DNA from: Candidatus Saccharimonadota bacterium
GTDB taxonomy: Bacteria > Patescibacteriota > Saccharimonadia > Saccharimonadales > Saccharimonadaceae
Assembly: GCA_015999875.1 (NCBI GenBank)
Contig: JAECRG010000001.1
Coordinates: 107,330 to 171,329 of the forward strand
DNA: 64,000 nucleotides
Reading direction: 5' to 3'
Shown: positions 29,962 to 39,744 of the stretch, piece after piece
Layout: the number at the start of each line of letters is the position of its first letter
Position numbering within the stretch: position 1 is the stretch's first letter
Notes under the pieces: model-generated
What the model saw: only the letters and a program-made list of their open reading frames with translations
Told to the model about the DNA's origin: nothing
Databases searched by the model: none
Position numbers and translations under genes: made by a program

Positions 29962-30444
29962 CTACTTCTCAGCTTTTTCTGCTTCTTTAGCAGACTGCTT
30001 GAGTGGCGTAGCTGTCTTTTCAAACGTACCACCCGCTTTTACGACGGCTTCTTGTACGCTCTTAGATGCAGCTTGCACCTTGAGTGTTACTTTTTCTGTA
30101 AGCTCGCCACGTGCAATTACCTTTACAGTGTGGAAAGGCGTTGCAACATAACCCTGCTCAAACAACGTAAAGTTGTCGGCAGTCTTACCCTTGAACGTGT
30201 TGAGGTGATCGAGATATACGACTTGTGCAGGAGCTTTAAAGCTTTTAAAACCACGGTTCTTTGGTGCGCGCTGTGCAAGCGGACCAGAACCACCCTGGAA
30301 CATAGCACGAAGCTTCTTACCAGTACGTGATTTCTGACCTTTTGTACCACGGCCAGCTGTTTTACCGCCACCGGCTGAGATACCACGACCAACACGTTTC
30401 TTGTCTTTGTTGGCTGTAATGTTTAGTTCGTTGTACTTAGTCAT
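29962..30444 (-). CDS. rplO: 50S ribosomal protein L15
   Basis: KKRVGRGISAGGGKTAGRGTKGQKSRTGKKLRAMFQGGSGPLAQRAPKNRGF. Confidence 0.93.
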   Translation of the reverse strand: MTKYNELNITANKDKKRVGRGISAGGGKTAGRGTKGQKSRTGKKLRAMFQGGSGPLAQRAPKNRGFKSFKAPAQVVYLDHLNTFKGKTADNFTLFEQGYVATPFHTVKVIARGELTEKVTLKVQAASKSVQEAVVKAGGTFEKTATPLKQSAKEAEKAEK

Positions 30445-31070
30445 TATTTAGCCTCCACTTTAGCCGCATCGTCAGCTGCTTTTTTAGCAGTTTTCTTAGG
30501 GGCGTTGAGCCACTGGTCGCGCGGAACAAGTGTCTTGAGCGCATCAATAGTAGCATATGCGATATTGACCTTGTTCGTAGAGCCAAGGCTCTTTGAAAGC
30601 AAGTTTCGTACACCGGTAACACCAATAACCTGACGAACTACGCCGCCGGCAATAATACCGGTACCTGGAGCTGCTGGCTTGATGAGCACCTGTGCGCCGC
30701 TTACTTTGACCTCTGCATCATGCGGAATAGTCTCGTTTGCGATTGGCACAGTGATGAGGTTTTTCTTAGCCACGTCTGTCGCTTTTGCGATAGCAGTCTG
30801 GACATCTTGACCTTTGCTCACGCCGACACCAACTTTGTCTTTGCGGTTACCCACTACGACAAGTGCCTTGAAGCGGAAACGACGTCCACCTTTGACTACG
30901 CGAGCCACACGGTCGATGTTGATTACTACTTCTTCGAACTCTTTTGGTGCAGCATCAGCTGCGTTTCGTCGGTCATCGCGACGACCGCCACGCTGAGGTC
31001 GACCACCGCCTTGGCGGTTGTCGGTACCTGGGCGAGGGGTAGTATTTGCTGGGGCTGGTGCATCAGCCAT
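30444..31070 (-). CDS. rpsE: 30S ribosomal protein S5
   Basis: [42 protein letters not shown]; start MADAPAPAN at 31070. Confidence 0.94.
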   Translation of the reverse strand: [208 protein letters not shown]

Positions 31071-31071
31071 A

Positions 31072-31425
31072 CTAGAACTCCAATCCTTCTTTACGAGCAG
31101 CATCTGCGAGTGCAGCAAGACGTCCAGCGTACTGGCGACCGTTGCGATCGAAGACGACTGCAGTTATTTTAGCTTTTTTTGCCTTCTTGCCAATATCTGT
31201 ACCGACGCTTGCAGCACGCTCTGTGAGCGTCCCTGTAGCTTTGGCACCGATTGTCGTAGCAGCTGCTACAGTATGACCTTTTGAGTCGTCGATCAGCTGT
31301 GCACTCACATGAGTGTTACTGATAGTGACCGTAAGACGCGGGCGCTCAGTAGTACCAGTGACCTTAGCGCGAACGCGACCTTTGCGAAGACTCTTGTTGA
31401 GTGCTTTTCTTGCCTGATCAGCCAT
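31072..31425 (-). CDS. rplR: 50S ribosomal protein L18
   Basis: RPRLTVTISNTHVSAQLIDDSKGHTVAAATT...VVFDRNGRQYAGRLAALADAARKEGLEF. Confidence 0.94.
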   Translation of the reverse strand: MADQARKALNKSLRKGRVRAKVTGTTERPRLTVTISNTHVSAQLIDDSKGHTVAAATTIGAKATGTLTERAASVGTDIGKKAKKAKITAVVFDRNGRQYAGRLAALADAARKEGLEF

Positions 31426-31427
31426 GG

Positions 31428-31961
31428 TTACTTACCTGCCTTTCCTGCCTTGCGAAGGACAACTTCGTCAGCATATTTAATACCTTTGCCCTTATACGGC
31501 TCAGGTTTTTTCAATGAACGAATTTCTGCAGCAACTTGTCCAACCTGCTGCTTGTCGATGCCAGTCACAGTGATTGCCATCTTCTCGCTCGTGATAGTCA
31601 CGCCGGCAGGAGCTTTGTACTTAACAGGGTGGCTAAAGCCAAGAGCCATATCAAGTTCGTTGTTGCTGGTAGCGACACGGAAACCAACGCCGTTAACTTC
31701 GAGTTTCTTTTCGAAACCTTGGGTTACGCCTACAACTGCGTTGTTGAGCAATGCTCGTTGCAATCCGTGCTGCGCTTTTGCGATGCGCTCATCGTCATTT
31801 CGTGTAACTGTCGCTACACCTTCATCTACGGCAACTGTCACGTCGCTCAGATGTGGTACGGTAAGTTCGCCTTTGGCGCCTTTGACCGTGATAACATCTG
31901 AATCGACCGTGATTGTCACGCCTGATGGAATCTCAATTGGTAGTTTTCCGATTCGACTCAT
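31428..31961 (-). CDS. rplF: 50S ribosomal protein L6
   Basis: MSRIGKLPIEIPSGVTITV...PEPYKGKGIKYADEVVLRKAGKAGK. Confidence 0.95.
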   Translation of the reverse strand: MSRIGKLPIEIPSGVTITVDSDVITVKGAKGELTVPHLSDVTVAVDEGVATVTRNDDERIAKAQHGLQRALLNNAVVGVTQGFEKKLEVNGVGFRVATSNNELDMALGFSHPVKYKAPAGVTITSEKMAITVTGIDKQQVGQVAAEIRSLKKPEPYKGKGIKYADEVVLRKAGKAGK

Positions 31962-32070
31962 ACTTACCTTTCTTTACAGGCAAGCGAAATGTTTGTTTCT
32001 GGGCTAACACATCTCTTAGAAATGTGAGCGCAAAATCTCCCGATTTCACTCGCAAATTATTATCCTGACA

Positions 32071-32099
32071 ATTGTAGCACACTAGTGTTATTTAGTAAA
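32071..32099 (-). promoter_or_regulatory. Promoter candidate upstream of rplF
   Basis: Minus strand TTTACT-N17-TACAAT located between the HEPN-like gene and rplF. Confidence 0.6.
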
Positions 32100-32117
32100 C
32101 CTACACATAGACCTTCT

Positions 32118-32870
32118 TTAACCTATCCCGTCAATCTTTAGGCCTTTTTTAGTAATCGTATCTTCAATAACACAAAAAAGGGCAATGAAATCATCCTTCG
32201 CTTCATCGTACAGTGATTTTGTGATTACTATCCTTTCTCCCTCTCGCTCTGTTTCGCTTGCTACTATCTTTTTTGAGTTATTAAGGTACCTAGCGTCTAC
32301 GACTCCGTCAGAATGCACCAAAACATGCCGCTTCATCCAGATAAGAGCTATCCTTTTTAGTAAATCTTCATTATCGCTTGATATGTCTATCCCAAACATT
32401 CTTTGAAAAGTTGCTGCGGTAGTCTGTATATTTTGAAAGTTTATTTTTTCATTTGCATTTTTGTTATTAAATATCTGCCTTATGACACTTTCAGCCAGCT
32501 GAATAGAGACAAAATCTCCCTGCTCATTTTTCTCAATAATTTTCTTCATCTCATCTAGCGTAAACACTATTCCGCCAATATTGTTCATCTTTATCAAGTT
32601 TTCCAATATTAGGTCTTCTAGCACATCTTTCAAAAGCGCTTCAACGCCCCCGGTCATGAGTATGAATGCCTGTGTGTGAAGTGAATCTGATAACTCCTGT
32701 TGTTTTGCCTTAGCTGATTTTTTTGTTTTGTCGTACAGAGCCATTTTATCCTGGGAAACATTAGCCGCCACTAACACCCCCCTGTAAACTTCATGGAGCG
32801 AGCTATACGATTCAAATATAACCTTTAATGATTCAGTGCGACTATAGAAAGCTTCGACAATTTTCCCCAT
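32118..32870 (-). CDS. HEPN-like domain protein inserted in the spc operon
   Basis: 250 aa; IALIWMKRHVLVHSDGVVDARYL carries an R-x4-H HEPN-type motif; strong SD aaaggaggg. Confidence 0.65.
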   Translation of the reverse strand: MGKIVEAFYSRTESLKVIFESYSSLHEVYRGVLVAANVSQDKMALYDKTKKSAKAKQQELSDSLHTQAFILMTGGVEALLKDVLEDLILENLIKMNNIGGIVFTLDEMKKIIEKNEQGDFVSIQLAESVIRQIFNNKNANEKINFQNIQTTAATFQRMFGIDISSDNEDLLKRIALIWMKRHVLVHSDGVVDARYLNNSKKIVASETEREGERIVITKSLYDEAKDDFIALFCVIEDTITKKGLKIDGIG

Positions 32871-32902
32871 TAGACCCTCCTTTCTCCCAGTATAACCAAA
32901 AA

Positions 32903-32920
32903 ACTCCCCTTGCGAGGAGT
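32903..32920 (-). terminator. Terminator between rpsH and the HEPN-like gene
   Basis: actccccttgcgaggagt with T-tract on the minus strand. Confidence 0.75.
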
Positions 32921-32941
32921 TTTTTGAACTAAAGCCTGATT

Positions 32942-33343
32942 CTAGTAAACCTTGAGAAGTAGTTCACCACCAAGACCCTGCTTGACAGCTTCACGTCCAG
33001 TAATAACACCCTGAGATGTTGAAACTAGTACGATACCACGTCCGCTCTTTACCTTAGGAATCTCATCTGCTTTTACGTAGACGCGACGACCTGGCTTAGA
33101 AAGACGGGTAATTTCGTTGATAGTGCTGTTTTCACCTGGTTTGTTGATTGTGATTACGATTGTGTCGCGTGGCTTACCAGCTTCACGTTTTACCTCAGCG
33201 AGGTAGCCGCTCTTTTTGAGCTGCTTCGCAATCACTTCTTTGATTTTGCTCGCAGGAACGCGAACTTCTGTTTTACCAACCATCTTAGCGTTTCGAATAC
33301 GGGTTAGAAGGTCGGCTATTGGATCTGTAGTTTGCATAGACAT
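32942..33343 (-). CDS. rpsH: 30S ribosomal protein S8
   Basis: TDPIADLLTRIRNAKMVGKTEV...GRGIVLVSTSQGVITGREAVKQGLGGELLLKVY. Confidence 0.95.
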   Translation of the reverse strand: MSMQTTDPIADLLTRIRNAKMVGKTEVRVPASKIKEVIAKQLKKSGYLAEVKREAGKPRDTIVITINKPGENSTINEITRLSKPGRRVYVKADEIPKVKSGRGIVLVSTSQGVITGREAVKQGLGGELLLKVY

Positions 33344-33360
33344 ATCTGATTCCTTCCTTC

Positions 33361-33630
33361 TTACCAGCTACTCTTTACGACACCAGGGATTTCACCCTTG
33401 GATGCTTTTTCACGGAAATTAATACGGTTGAGTCCAAAACGGCGCATATATGCGTGTGGACGGCCGTGCAGTACATCTCGGTTCTTCCAGCGAGTTGGGC
33501 TAGAGTTGCGTGGCAACTTCTGAAGACCTTCTTGGTCGCCCATCTCTTTGAGTTCTTCGCGCTTGCCTGCGAATTTCTTGATCATCTTCTTGCGTTTTTC
33601 ATCGCGAGCGATGCTAGATTTCTTAGCCAT
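33361..33630 (-). CDS. rpsN: 30S ribosomal protein S14 (Cys-less)
   Basis: [16 protein letters not shown]...[51 protein letters not shown]. Confidence 0.94.
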   Translation of the reverse strand: MAKKSSIARDEKRKKMIKKFAGKREELKEMGDQEGLQKLPRNSSPTRWKNRDVLHGRPHAYMRRFGLNRINFREKASKGEIPGVVKSSW

Positions 33631-34217
33631 TAGCGTCGGCCTCCTTCTTTCTCAAACGGCACACCAAACTTCTCAAGTAGTGCACGTGAGTGTGCTTTGT
33701 CTTCGTTTGCGATTACAAATGTTACCTGCAAGCCGTGAATCAGCTGTGTCTCTTCGAACGTAAGCTCTGGGAAAATTGACTGATCGTTAATACCGACATT
33801 GTAGTTACCACCCTTATCAAAAGCTTTTGCACCGACACCGTGGAAGTCACGGATACGTGGCATAGCTACGTTGACGAAGCGATCGAGAAATTCGTACATG
33901 TTAGCGCCGCGAAGCGTTACATTGATACCTACGCGGTTCATACCGGCGCGAATCTTAAAACCTGCGATCGATTTCTTAGCCATACGATCAACTGGTGCCT
34001 GACCAGTAATCTTATTGAGCGTATTTTTGACAGCTTCATAGTGACGCTTGTCATCCTTGTTTTTACCAAGTCCTACGCTCACAACGATTTTCTCGAGCTT
34101 CGGTACTTGATGTACGTTAGCAAGTCCGAGTTCGGCCTGGAGTTCTTTTTTAATTGTACCTTGGTACAAAGCTTTCAGGCGAGGAGTGTAGGCAGTATCT
34201 TTAGTAGCTGTTGCCAT
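33630..34217 (-). CDS. rplE: 50S ribosomal protein L5
   Basis: [17 protein letters not shown]...[31 protein letters not shown]. Confidence 0.95.
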   Translation of the reverse strand: MATATKDTAYTPRLKALYQGTIKKELQAELGLANVHQVPKLEKIVVSVGLGKNKDDKRHYEAVKNTLNKITGQAPVDRMAKKSIAGFKIRAGMNRVGINVTLRGANMYEFLDRFVNVAMPRIRDFHGVGAKAFDKGGNYNVGINDQSIFPELTFEETQLIHGLQVTFVIANEDKAHSRALLEKFGVPFEKEGGRR

Positions 34218-34537
34218 TATTTAATCTCCCTGTTCTTTAGTTGACGAGCAACACGGACTGTCTTGCCGTCATCTGTTTTCTTGTAACCAACGCGGCTAGT
34301 TGTGCTAGCTTTTTCGTCTACTACAAGCGCTACCTTGTGAAGCGGTGTTGGGACATGGATGTCTTTTACACCACCACGAGGGTTGAGCTGACTTGGCTTC
34401 ACCTTGCGGCTTGCCACGCCAACACCTTCGATAAGAACAGCGTTTTTCTTCGGTAGGACGGCAACAACTTTGCCAGTCTTTCCTTTGTGCTTGCCACCAA
34501 GAAGTTTTACGATATCGTCTTTACGAATACGTGACAT
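34217..34537 (-). CDS. rplX: 50S ribosomal protein L24
   Basis: RKDDIVKLLGGKHKGKTGKVVAVLPKKNAVLIEGVGVASRKVKPSQLNPRGG. Confidence 0.95.
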   Translation of the reverse strand: MSRIRKDDIVKLLGGKHKGKTGKVVAVLPKKNAVLIEGVGVASRKVKPSQLNPRGGVKDIHVPTPLHKVALVVDEKASTTSRVGYKKTDDGKTVRVARQLKNREIK

Positions 34538-34538
34538 G

Positions 34539-34907
34539 CTAGAGTACCTCCGGAGCTAGGCTGATGATCTTCGAGTAGTTCATGTCACGTAGTTCACGTG
34601 GCACAGGACCAAAGATACGAGTAGCCTTCGGGTTCTTGTCGTCACCAATGATGACAGCTGCGTTGTCATCGAAACGAATTGTAGAACCGTCTTTGCGCTT
34701 GATTTGATTGCGAGTGCGTACGATGACTGCTTTTTGAACAGTTTTCTTCTTGACGTTACCACCTGGGTTAGCGTCTTTGATCGTCACAACGACAACATCA
34801 CCAACGTGAGCGAAACGGCGGCGCGTACCACCAAGCACTCGGATGATGAGTGCTTCTTTTGCACCACTGTTGTCAGTGATCTTAATACGTGATTCTTGTT
34901 GTAACAT
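34539..34907 (-). CDS. rplN: 50S ribosomal protein L14
   Basis: [46 protein letters not shown]. Confidence 0.95.
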   Translation of the reverse strand: MLQQESRIKITDNSGAKEALIIRVLGGTRRRFAHVGDVVVVTIKDANPGGNVKKKTVQKAVIVRTRNQIKRKDGSTIRFDDNAAVIIGDDKNPKATRIFGPVPRELRDMNYSKIISLAPEVL

Positions 34908-35191
34908 TACGCAGCAACCTCCTCAACGTCATCTTTTAGTTCGACGGCACCACGAGATTTCTCTTCGATGATATCAAGCTTGAAAGATTTGGTCTTTGAG
35001 ATAGGACGAGTCTCCACAATGCGAACTTTGTCGCCGAGCTTTGATTCGTTGTTTTCGTCGTGGGCTGTATATTTACGACTTACAGTATACTGCTTGCCAT
35101 AAATAGGGTGCGTTTCACGACTAGTTACAGTGACGGTGATTGTCTTGTCGCGAACATCCGATGTCACGATACCGGTCAGTGTCTTGGCCAT
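34907..35191 (-). CDS. rpsQ: 30S ribosomal protein S17
   Basis: [46 protein letters not shown]; start at 35191. Confidence 0.93.
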   Translation of the reverse strand: MAKTLTGIVTSDVRDKTITVTVTSRETHPIYGKQYTVSRKYTAHDENNESKLGDKVRIVETRPISKTKSFKLDIIEEKSRGAVELKDDVEEVAA

Positions 35192-35192
35192 A

Positions 35193-35429
35193 TTACTTGT
35201 CTCCCTTCTCGGCGAGCTCAGCTGCTCGGATAGCAGTGTGCAAGCGCGCGATTTCTTTGCGAGTCGCAGTGATAACGCGTGGGTTTTGTAGTTCACCGGC
35301 CGCGAGACCGCGACGTGCTTCTACGATTTCCAGTTGTTTAGCCGAAAGATCCTTACGGAGCTCTTCGATTGTTTTCACTTCAGAAGCGTCTTTAGCTTTT
35401 TTCGTAGCTTTTGGTGCTGCAGTTGCCAT
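35193..35429 (-). CDS. rpmC: 50S ribosomal protein L29
   Basis: [49 protein letters not shown]. Confidence 0.93.
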   Translation of the reverse strand: MATAAPKATKKAKDASEVKTIEELRKDLSAKQLEIVEARRGLAAGELQNPRVITATRKEIARLHTAIRAAELAEKGDK

Positions 35430-35430
35430 A

Positions 35431-35844
35431 TTACGCTTCCTCTCGCTTGATGAATTTAGTTTTCACTGGTAGTTTGTGGGCTGCTAGGCGCATTGCTTCG
35501 CGTGCCACTTCTTCTTCTACACCCTTCATCTCGAACAGTACGGTGCCCGCCTTGACTTTAGCTGCGAAGAATTCTGGATTACCTTTACCCATACCCATTT
35601 TGAGTCCCACGGGTTTGCGAGATATTGGAGTATGAGGGAAGATACGAATCCAGATCTTACCACCACGCTTGATATGACGGGTCATTGCCTGACGAGCTGA
35701 CTCGATCTGGCGACTTGTGATATCGTTGTTTGCTTGTGATTGTAGGGCATAGTCGCCAAAGGCTATGTAGTTACCGCGAGTCGCGATACCGTCATTTTTA
35801 CCTTTAAACGCTTTGCGAAATTTGGTTTTCTTTGGGAGTAACAT
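35431..35844 (-). CDS. rplP: 50S ribosomal protein L16
   Basis: [25 protein letters not shown]...[31 protein letters not shown]. Confidence 0.95.
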   Translation of the reverse strand: MLLPKKTKFRKAFKGKNDGIATRGNYIAFGDYALQSQANNDITSRQIESARQAMTRHIKRGGKIWIRIFPHTPISRKPVGLKMGMGKGNPEFFAAKVKAGTVLFEMKGVEEEVAREAMRLAAHKLPVKTKFIKREEA

Positions 35845-36482
35845 TACGCATCACTCCTTTCGCCTTTGTAGATCCATACCTTCACACCAATGATACCGAC
35901 ACCTGCAGCCATTGCGCGTGCAGAGTGGAAATCAATATCGGCACGAAGTGTGTGGAGTGGCACAGAGCCCTCAATAGTCTTTTCGCGACGAGCCATCTCA
36001 GCATTGTTGAGACGCCCCGCTACTTCGATACGAATACCTTTTGCACCAGCATTGATGGTGTTTAGAGCAGCCATCTTAGTTGCGCGGCGGAAGTTGATAC
36101 GGCGCTCAAGCTGTCGTGCAATATTCTCGGCTACGAGCTTTGCTGACAGTTCTGGTCGCTTCACTTCTTCGATATTGATACGAACCGGTAGGCTCGCGAT
36201 CTTTTCAAGTTGAGTCTTGAGCTCTTGTACACCCGCACCACCACGACCAATCACAACACCTGCTTTTGCGGTATGGATTGTCACAGTAACTTGGTTTGCA
36301 GAACGCTCGATCTCGATACGATCAATGGTCGGACGAGAAGCGAACTTCTTTTCGATCAACTCACGCATCTTGATGTCTTCTGCGAGCCACTTGCTAAAAT
36401 CACGCTTGTTTGCAAACCAGCGAGAATCCCAGTTCTTGTGAATCTGCAGACGGAAGCTGATTGGATTGACTTTCTGTCCCAT
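35844..36482 (-). CDS. rpsC: 30S ribosomal protein S3
   Basis: [38 protein letters not shown]. Confidence 0.95.
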   Translation of the reverse strand: MGQKVNPISFRLQIHKNWDSRWFANKRDFSKWLAEDIKMRELIEKKFASRPTIDRIEIERSANQVTVTIHTAKAGVVIGRGGAGVQELKTQLEKIASLPVRINIEEVKRPELSAKLVAENIARQLERRINFRRATKMAALNTINAGAKGIRIEVAGRLNNAEMARREKTIEGSVPLHTLRADIDFHSARAMAAGVGIIGVKVWIYKGERSDA

Positions 36483-36483
36483 C

Positions 36484-36903
36484 TTACTTCTCCTCTTCTT
36501 TCTTAGCTGGCTTTGCTGTAGCTTCGGCCTTCTTAGCGACAGGCGTCTTCTTTGGCTTCTCTACTCCAGAAACTTCTACCAAAATATGAGTAGTCTTCTT
36601 CTGGAATGGAAGTGCCATACCACGCATGTGTGGCTTGAAGCGCTTGAGGCGCGGACCTGCCGTCACACTTAGTGTGGAGATTGCGAGTGACTTATTATCA
36701 AGTCCGTGGTTGTTTGTTGCGTTTGCAGCCGCCGAAGCGATTGCTTTTCGCATTGGTGTAGCCGCACGACGTGGCGTGTGTTCTAGGATCACAAGCGCGT
36801 CTGCCACGGTACGACCACGCACCAAAGCTGCAACTGCGCTGACTTTTCGTGGAGTCAGGTCAACACCTTTGATATACGCACGAACTGTAAGTGTGTCAGC
36901 CAT
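36484..36903 (-). CDS. rplV: 50S ribosomal protein L22
   Basis: VDLTPRKVSAVAALVRGRTVADALVILEHTPRRAATPMRKAIASAAANATNN. Confidence 0.94.
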   Translation of the reverse strand: MADTLTVRAYIKGVDLTPRKVSAVAALVRGRTVADALVILEHTPRRAATPMRKAIASAAANATNNHGLDNKSLAISTLSVTAGPRLKRFKPHMRGMALPFQKKTTHILVEVSGVEKPKKTPVAKKAEATAKPAKKEEEK

Positions 36904-37169
36904 TACTTCTTATCCTTTCCACCATGCTTGCGGAATTTACGTGTTGGGCTAAACTCGCCGAGTTTGTGTCCAACCATGTTTTCCGTGACAAGCACAGGTA
37001 CGTGTACGCGACCGTTGTGAACGGCGATAGTGCGACCAACCATCTCTGGTGTGATAGTACTTGCACGTGCCCACGTTTTGATAACAGTACGATCGTCGGG
37101 GCCAAGCGCCGCCACTTTACGAGCGAGCTTGAAGTCGACGAATGGACCTTTTTTAAGTGATCGACTCAT
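36903..37169 (-). CDS. rpsS: 30S ribosomal protein S19
   Basis: [19 protein letters not shown]...[41 protein letters not shown]. Confidence 0.95.
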   Translation of the reverse strand: MSRSLKKGPFVDFKLARKVAALGPDDRTVIKTWARASTITPEMVGRTIAVHNGRVHVPVLVTENMVGHKLGEFSPTRKFRKHGGKDKK

Positions 37170-37172
37170 ATA

Positions 37173-38012
37173 TTACTTCTTCCTTTTCGCGTCATGGCGA
37201 CTTTTAACGATTAGCTTGCCAGTGTCTTTACGACGACGAGTACGGAAACCGAGTGTAAGCTGACCCCATGGTGTGCGTGGTGGTTTACCACTACCATGGC
37301 GACCGCCGTCACCACCACCGTGAGGGTGGTCAGTCGCGTTCATTACGACACCGCGCACGGAAGGACGAATGCCCTTGCGGCGATTGCGACCGGCAGAACC
37401 AATCTTGACGTTCTGATGCTGGACGTTTCCGACAACACCGATTGTTGCTTCACACTCTAGGCGGAAGCGACGGACTTCACCAGATGGCAATTTGACCTGA
37501 GCGTATTCGCCTTCTTTGGCCATAAGCTGTGCTTTTGTACCAGCTGAGCGTACCATCTGTGAACCCTTACCGTGCTGCATCTCGATCGCGTAGATCTGAG
37601 TACCAACAGGGATACGAGACAATGGCATACGGTTTGAAGCTTCGATAGGAGCTTCTGAGCCCGCTTCGATCTTCTTGCCCTTTGTCATCTGAGTGTCGGC
37701 AAGTATGTAGTGGTAGAGACCGTGTTGGTCTTTTACACGAGCGATACGCGCTGAACGGTTCGGATCGTATTCTATCTCCTCAACTGTAAGCTGAAGACCA
37801 TCTGCCAATCGGTGATTGAGCAAACGATAGTGACGCTTCACGCCGCCACCGCGGTGGCGAACTGTGATACGACCAGTATTGTTGCGGCCAGCGTTTTGTT
37901 TCTTACTCTTGATTAGGCTCTTGAGTGGCTTCTTAGTAGTGATTTCGCTCAAATCTTGGCTAGTCATACCGCGACGCGCAGGAGTGGTTGGATTGTATTG
38001 CTGGATAGCCAT
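37173..38012 (-). CDS. rplB: 50S ribosomal protein L2
   Basis: GRITVRHRGGGVKRHYR...VRGVVMNATDHPHGGGDGGRHGSGKPPRTPWG. Confidence 0.95.
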   Translation of the reverse strand: MAIQQYNPTTPARRGMTSQDLSEITTKKPLKSLIKSKKQNAGRNNTGRITVRHRGGGVKRHYRLLNHRLADGLQLTVEEIEYDPNRSARIARVKDQHGLYHYILADTQMTKGKKIEAGSEAPIEASNRMPLSRIPVGTQIYAIEMQHGKGSQMVRSAGTKAQLMAKEGEYAQVKLPSGEVRRFRLECEATIGVVGNVQHQNVKIGSAGRNRRKGIRPSVRGVVMNATDHPHGGGDGGRHGSGKPPRTPWGQLTLGFRTRRRKDTGKLIVKSRHDAKRKK

Positions 38013-38329
38013 TACTTCTTCTCACTTTCTGCTGGTTGGTCAAAAACTTGGATCGAGCTACCTTCGGCGAGCTTTACGTAAGCTTTCTTAGTATCTTTGC
38101 GTTTAGTAGTGCCTGGGTAGCGGTTCTTACCTCGAGAGAATCGAACTGCCTTACCTTGCTGTACGAGCGTCTTGATACCAGCAACCTTCACTTCGAATTG
38201 CGCTTCGATCGCTTCTGCGATCTGCTGCTTGTTTGCCGTAAGTGGCACATCGAAGAGATAGGTGTTTTTAGCTGTAATTTGTGTATACGCCTTTTCTGTA
38301 GGACGTGGGATAACGCTAATGTGTGTCAT
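38012..38329 (-). CDS. rplW: 50S ribosomal protein L23
   Basis: PRPTEKAYTQITAKNTYLFDVPLTANKQQIAEAIEAQFEVKVAGIKTLVQQGK; start [10 protein letters not shown] at 38329. Confidence 0.93.
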   Translation of the reverse strand: MTHISVIPRPTEKAYTQITAKNTYLFDVPLTANKQQIAEAIEAQFEVKVAGIKTLVQQGKAVRFSRGKNRYPGTTKRKDTKKAYVKLAEGSSIQVFDQPAESEKK

Positions 38330-38940
38330 TATGCTTCTCCTCCTGTCAGCCAAGTCTTGATACCGTCGACAGATTTTGCGCTGATCACAATATGGTCTGC
38401 GTTGAGTATGTCAAAGACATTCAAATACATCGGGCTTACAAGCTTGATTTGCTGAACGTTGCTTGTTGCTCGGATAAGCTCTGGTGTCTTTTCGGACACT
38501 ACGAGCACCTTGCGTTCAAGCTTTTTGTCTATCAAATACTTCGCAATTTCAGCTGTCTTGCCAGTAGTCTTGATGTCATCGATGACGACTTTCTTAGCCT
38601 GGTTAGCGAGTGTAAGTGCTTGCTTTACAGCAACACGCTTGCTTGTCTTTGATAGTTTCTTTGTGTAGTTTTCGTTGCCACGTGGGCCGAAAACAATACC
38701 ACCACCGCGCCAGATAGGGTTACGTGACGAACCAAATCGTGCACGACCAGTACCTTTTTGCTTCCATGGCTTCTTACCACCACCGCGTACTTCACCACGT
38801 TGCTTTGTGGTTGCGCTTGCGAGGCGGTTGTTTGCTAGATATGAGTCATATGCTAGCTTCAGTAGATCGTGGCTAGGCACTTCTACTGCAAAAACTTCAC
38901 TAGGTAGTGATGTCTTCTTTGTTGTCGCAGTCTCAGCCAT
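38329..38940 (-). CDS. rplD: 50S ribosomal protein L4
   Basis: [44 protein letters not shown]. Confidence 0.95.
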   Translation of the reverse strand: MAETATTKKTSLPSEVFAVEVPSHDLLKLAYDSYLANNRLASATTKQRGEVRGGGKKPWKQKGTGRARFGSSRNPIWRGGGIVFGPRGNENYTKKLSKTSKRVAVKQALTLANQAKKVVIDDIKTTGKTAEIAKYLIDKKLERKVLVVSEKTPELIRATSNVQQIKLVSPMYLNVFDILNADHIVISAKSVDGIKTWLTGGEA

Positions 38941-39563
38941 TATGCCTTACCTCCGATTACTACAAGACCCTTGCGTGGTCCAGGAACAGCACCTTTGAGG
39001 CCGATCAAGTTTGTCTCCGCGTCGATGTACGCGACTGCGAGGTTCTTGACGGTCACTTGGTCGTGGCCCATCTGGCCAGCCATGCGCTTACCTTTGAAGA
39101 CCTTCTGTGGATACATAGATCCGATAGAACCAGGCTTACGGACGTTGCCGTTACCACCGTGGGTGCTCTTGCTTGTATTAAAGTTGTGGCGTTTTACCGT
39201 ACCGGCAAAACCTTTACCTTTTGATGTACCGGTCGCCTGAACTAACTCACCAAGTTCAAACGTGTTTACATCTACGCGATCTCCTACCTTGAGGCCTTCA
39301 GGTAGTTCTTCTACGCGTATTTCCCGAATATGTTTCGGAGTCACTTTGGCGGACTTAACATGTCCAGCCACGGCCTTGCTCAGGTTCTTACCTTCACCAT
39401 ATGCTACCTGAACTGCGTTGTAACCATCGGTTTCGATAGTTTTTACCTGAGTCACAGTCACAGGGCCAGCTTGGATGAGTGTGATTGGAGTCACACGACC
39501 ATCTTCACCAATGATTTGGGTCATACCAATTTTGGTACCGAGAAGTGCTTTCATTGCCTTCAT
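38940..39563 (-). CDS. rplC: 50S ribosomal protein L3
   Basis: [13 protein letters not shown]...[33 protein letters not shown]. Confidence 0.95.
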   Translation of the reverse strand: MKAMKALLGTKIGMTQIIGEDGRVTPITLIQAGPVTVTQVKTIETDGYNAVQVAYGEGKNLSKAVAGHVKSAKVTPKHIREIRVEELPEGLKVGDRVDVNTFELGELVQATGTSKGKGFAGTVKRHNFNTSKSTHGGNGNVRKPGSIGSMYPQKVFKGKRMAGQMGHDQVTVKNLAVAYIDAETNLIGLKGAVPGPRKGLVVIGGKA

Positions 39564-39579
39564 TCTCCCACTTAAAACC

Positions 39580-39647
39580 CTTGGTGGCCGACGGTTTCCC
39601 TGCCGCTTTCGTTTCCTCCAGCTCCGGGACCTATCGATTCACCAAGG
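39580..39647 (-). ncRNA. Structured 5' leader candidate of rplC
   Basis: Closed by CCUUGGUG/CACCAAGG (8 bp) with purine-rich internal loops, in the rplC 5' UTR. Confidence 0.6.
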
Positions 39648-39683
39648 TCGTTAATATTGTCTGTACATAAAAGTAACCTTGCT

Positions 39684-39713
39684 AGCATAGCATAGATTAG
39701 GGGTAGAAGTCAA
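39684..39713 (-). promoter_or_regulatory. Promoter candidate for the rplC operon
   Basis: Minus strand TTGACT-N18-TATGCT upstream of the structured leader. Confidence 0.55.
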
Positions 39714-39744
39714 GAGTTCTAAGATGTTACTACGTGGCCTAATA

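Noticed and set aside
30444-30444. Missing rpmD (L30) between rpsE and rplO
   Set aside because: Real, but absence of L30 is a known feature of CPR bacteria, so not novel
23068-39563. Many antisense ORFs of 60-200 aa opposite ribosomal protein genes (for example 26737-27090 +, 35890-36213 +, 38036-38455 +)
   Set aside because: They mirror well-supported ribosomal genes and have no family similarity or gene-like spacing
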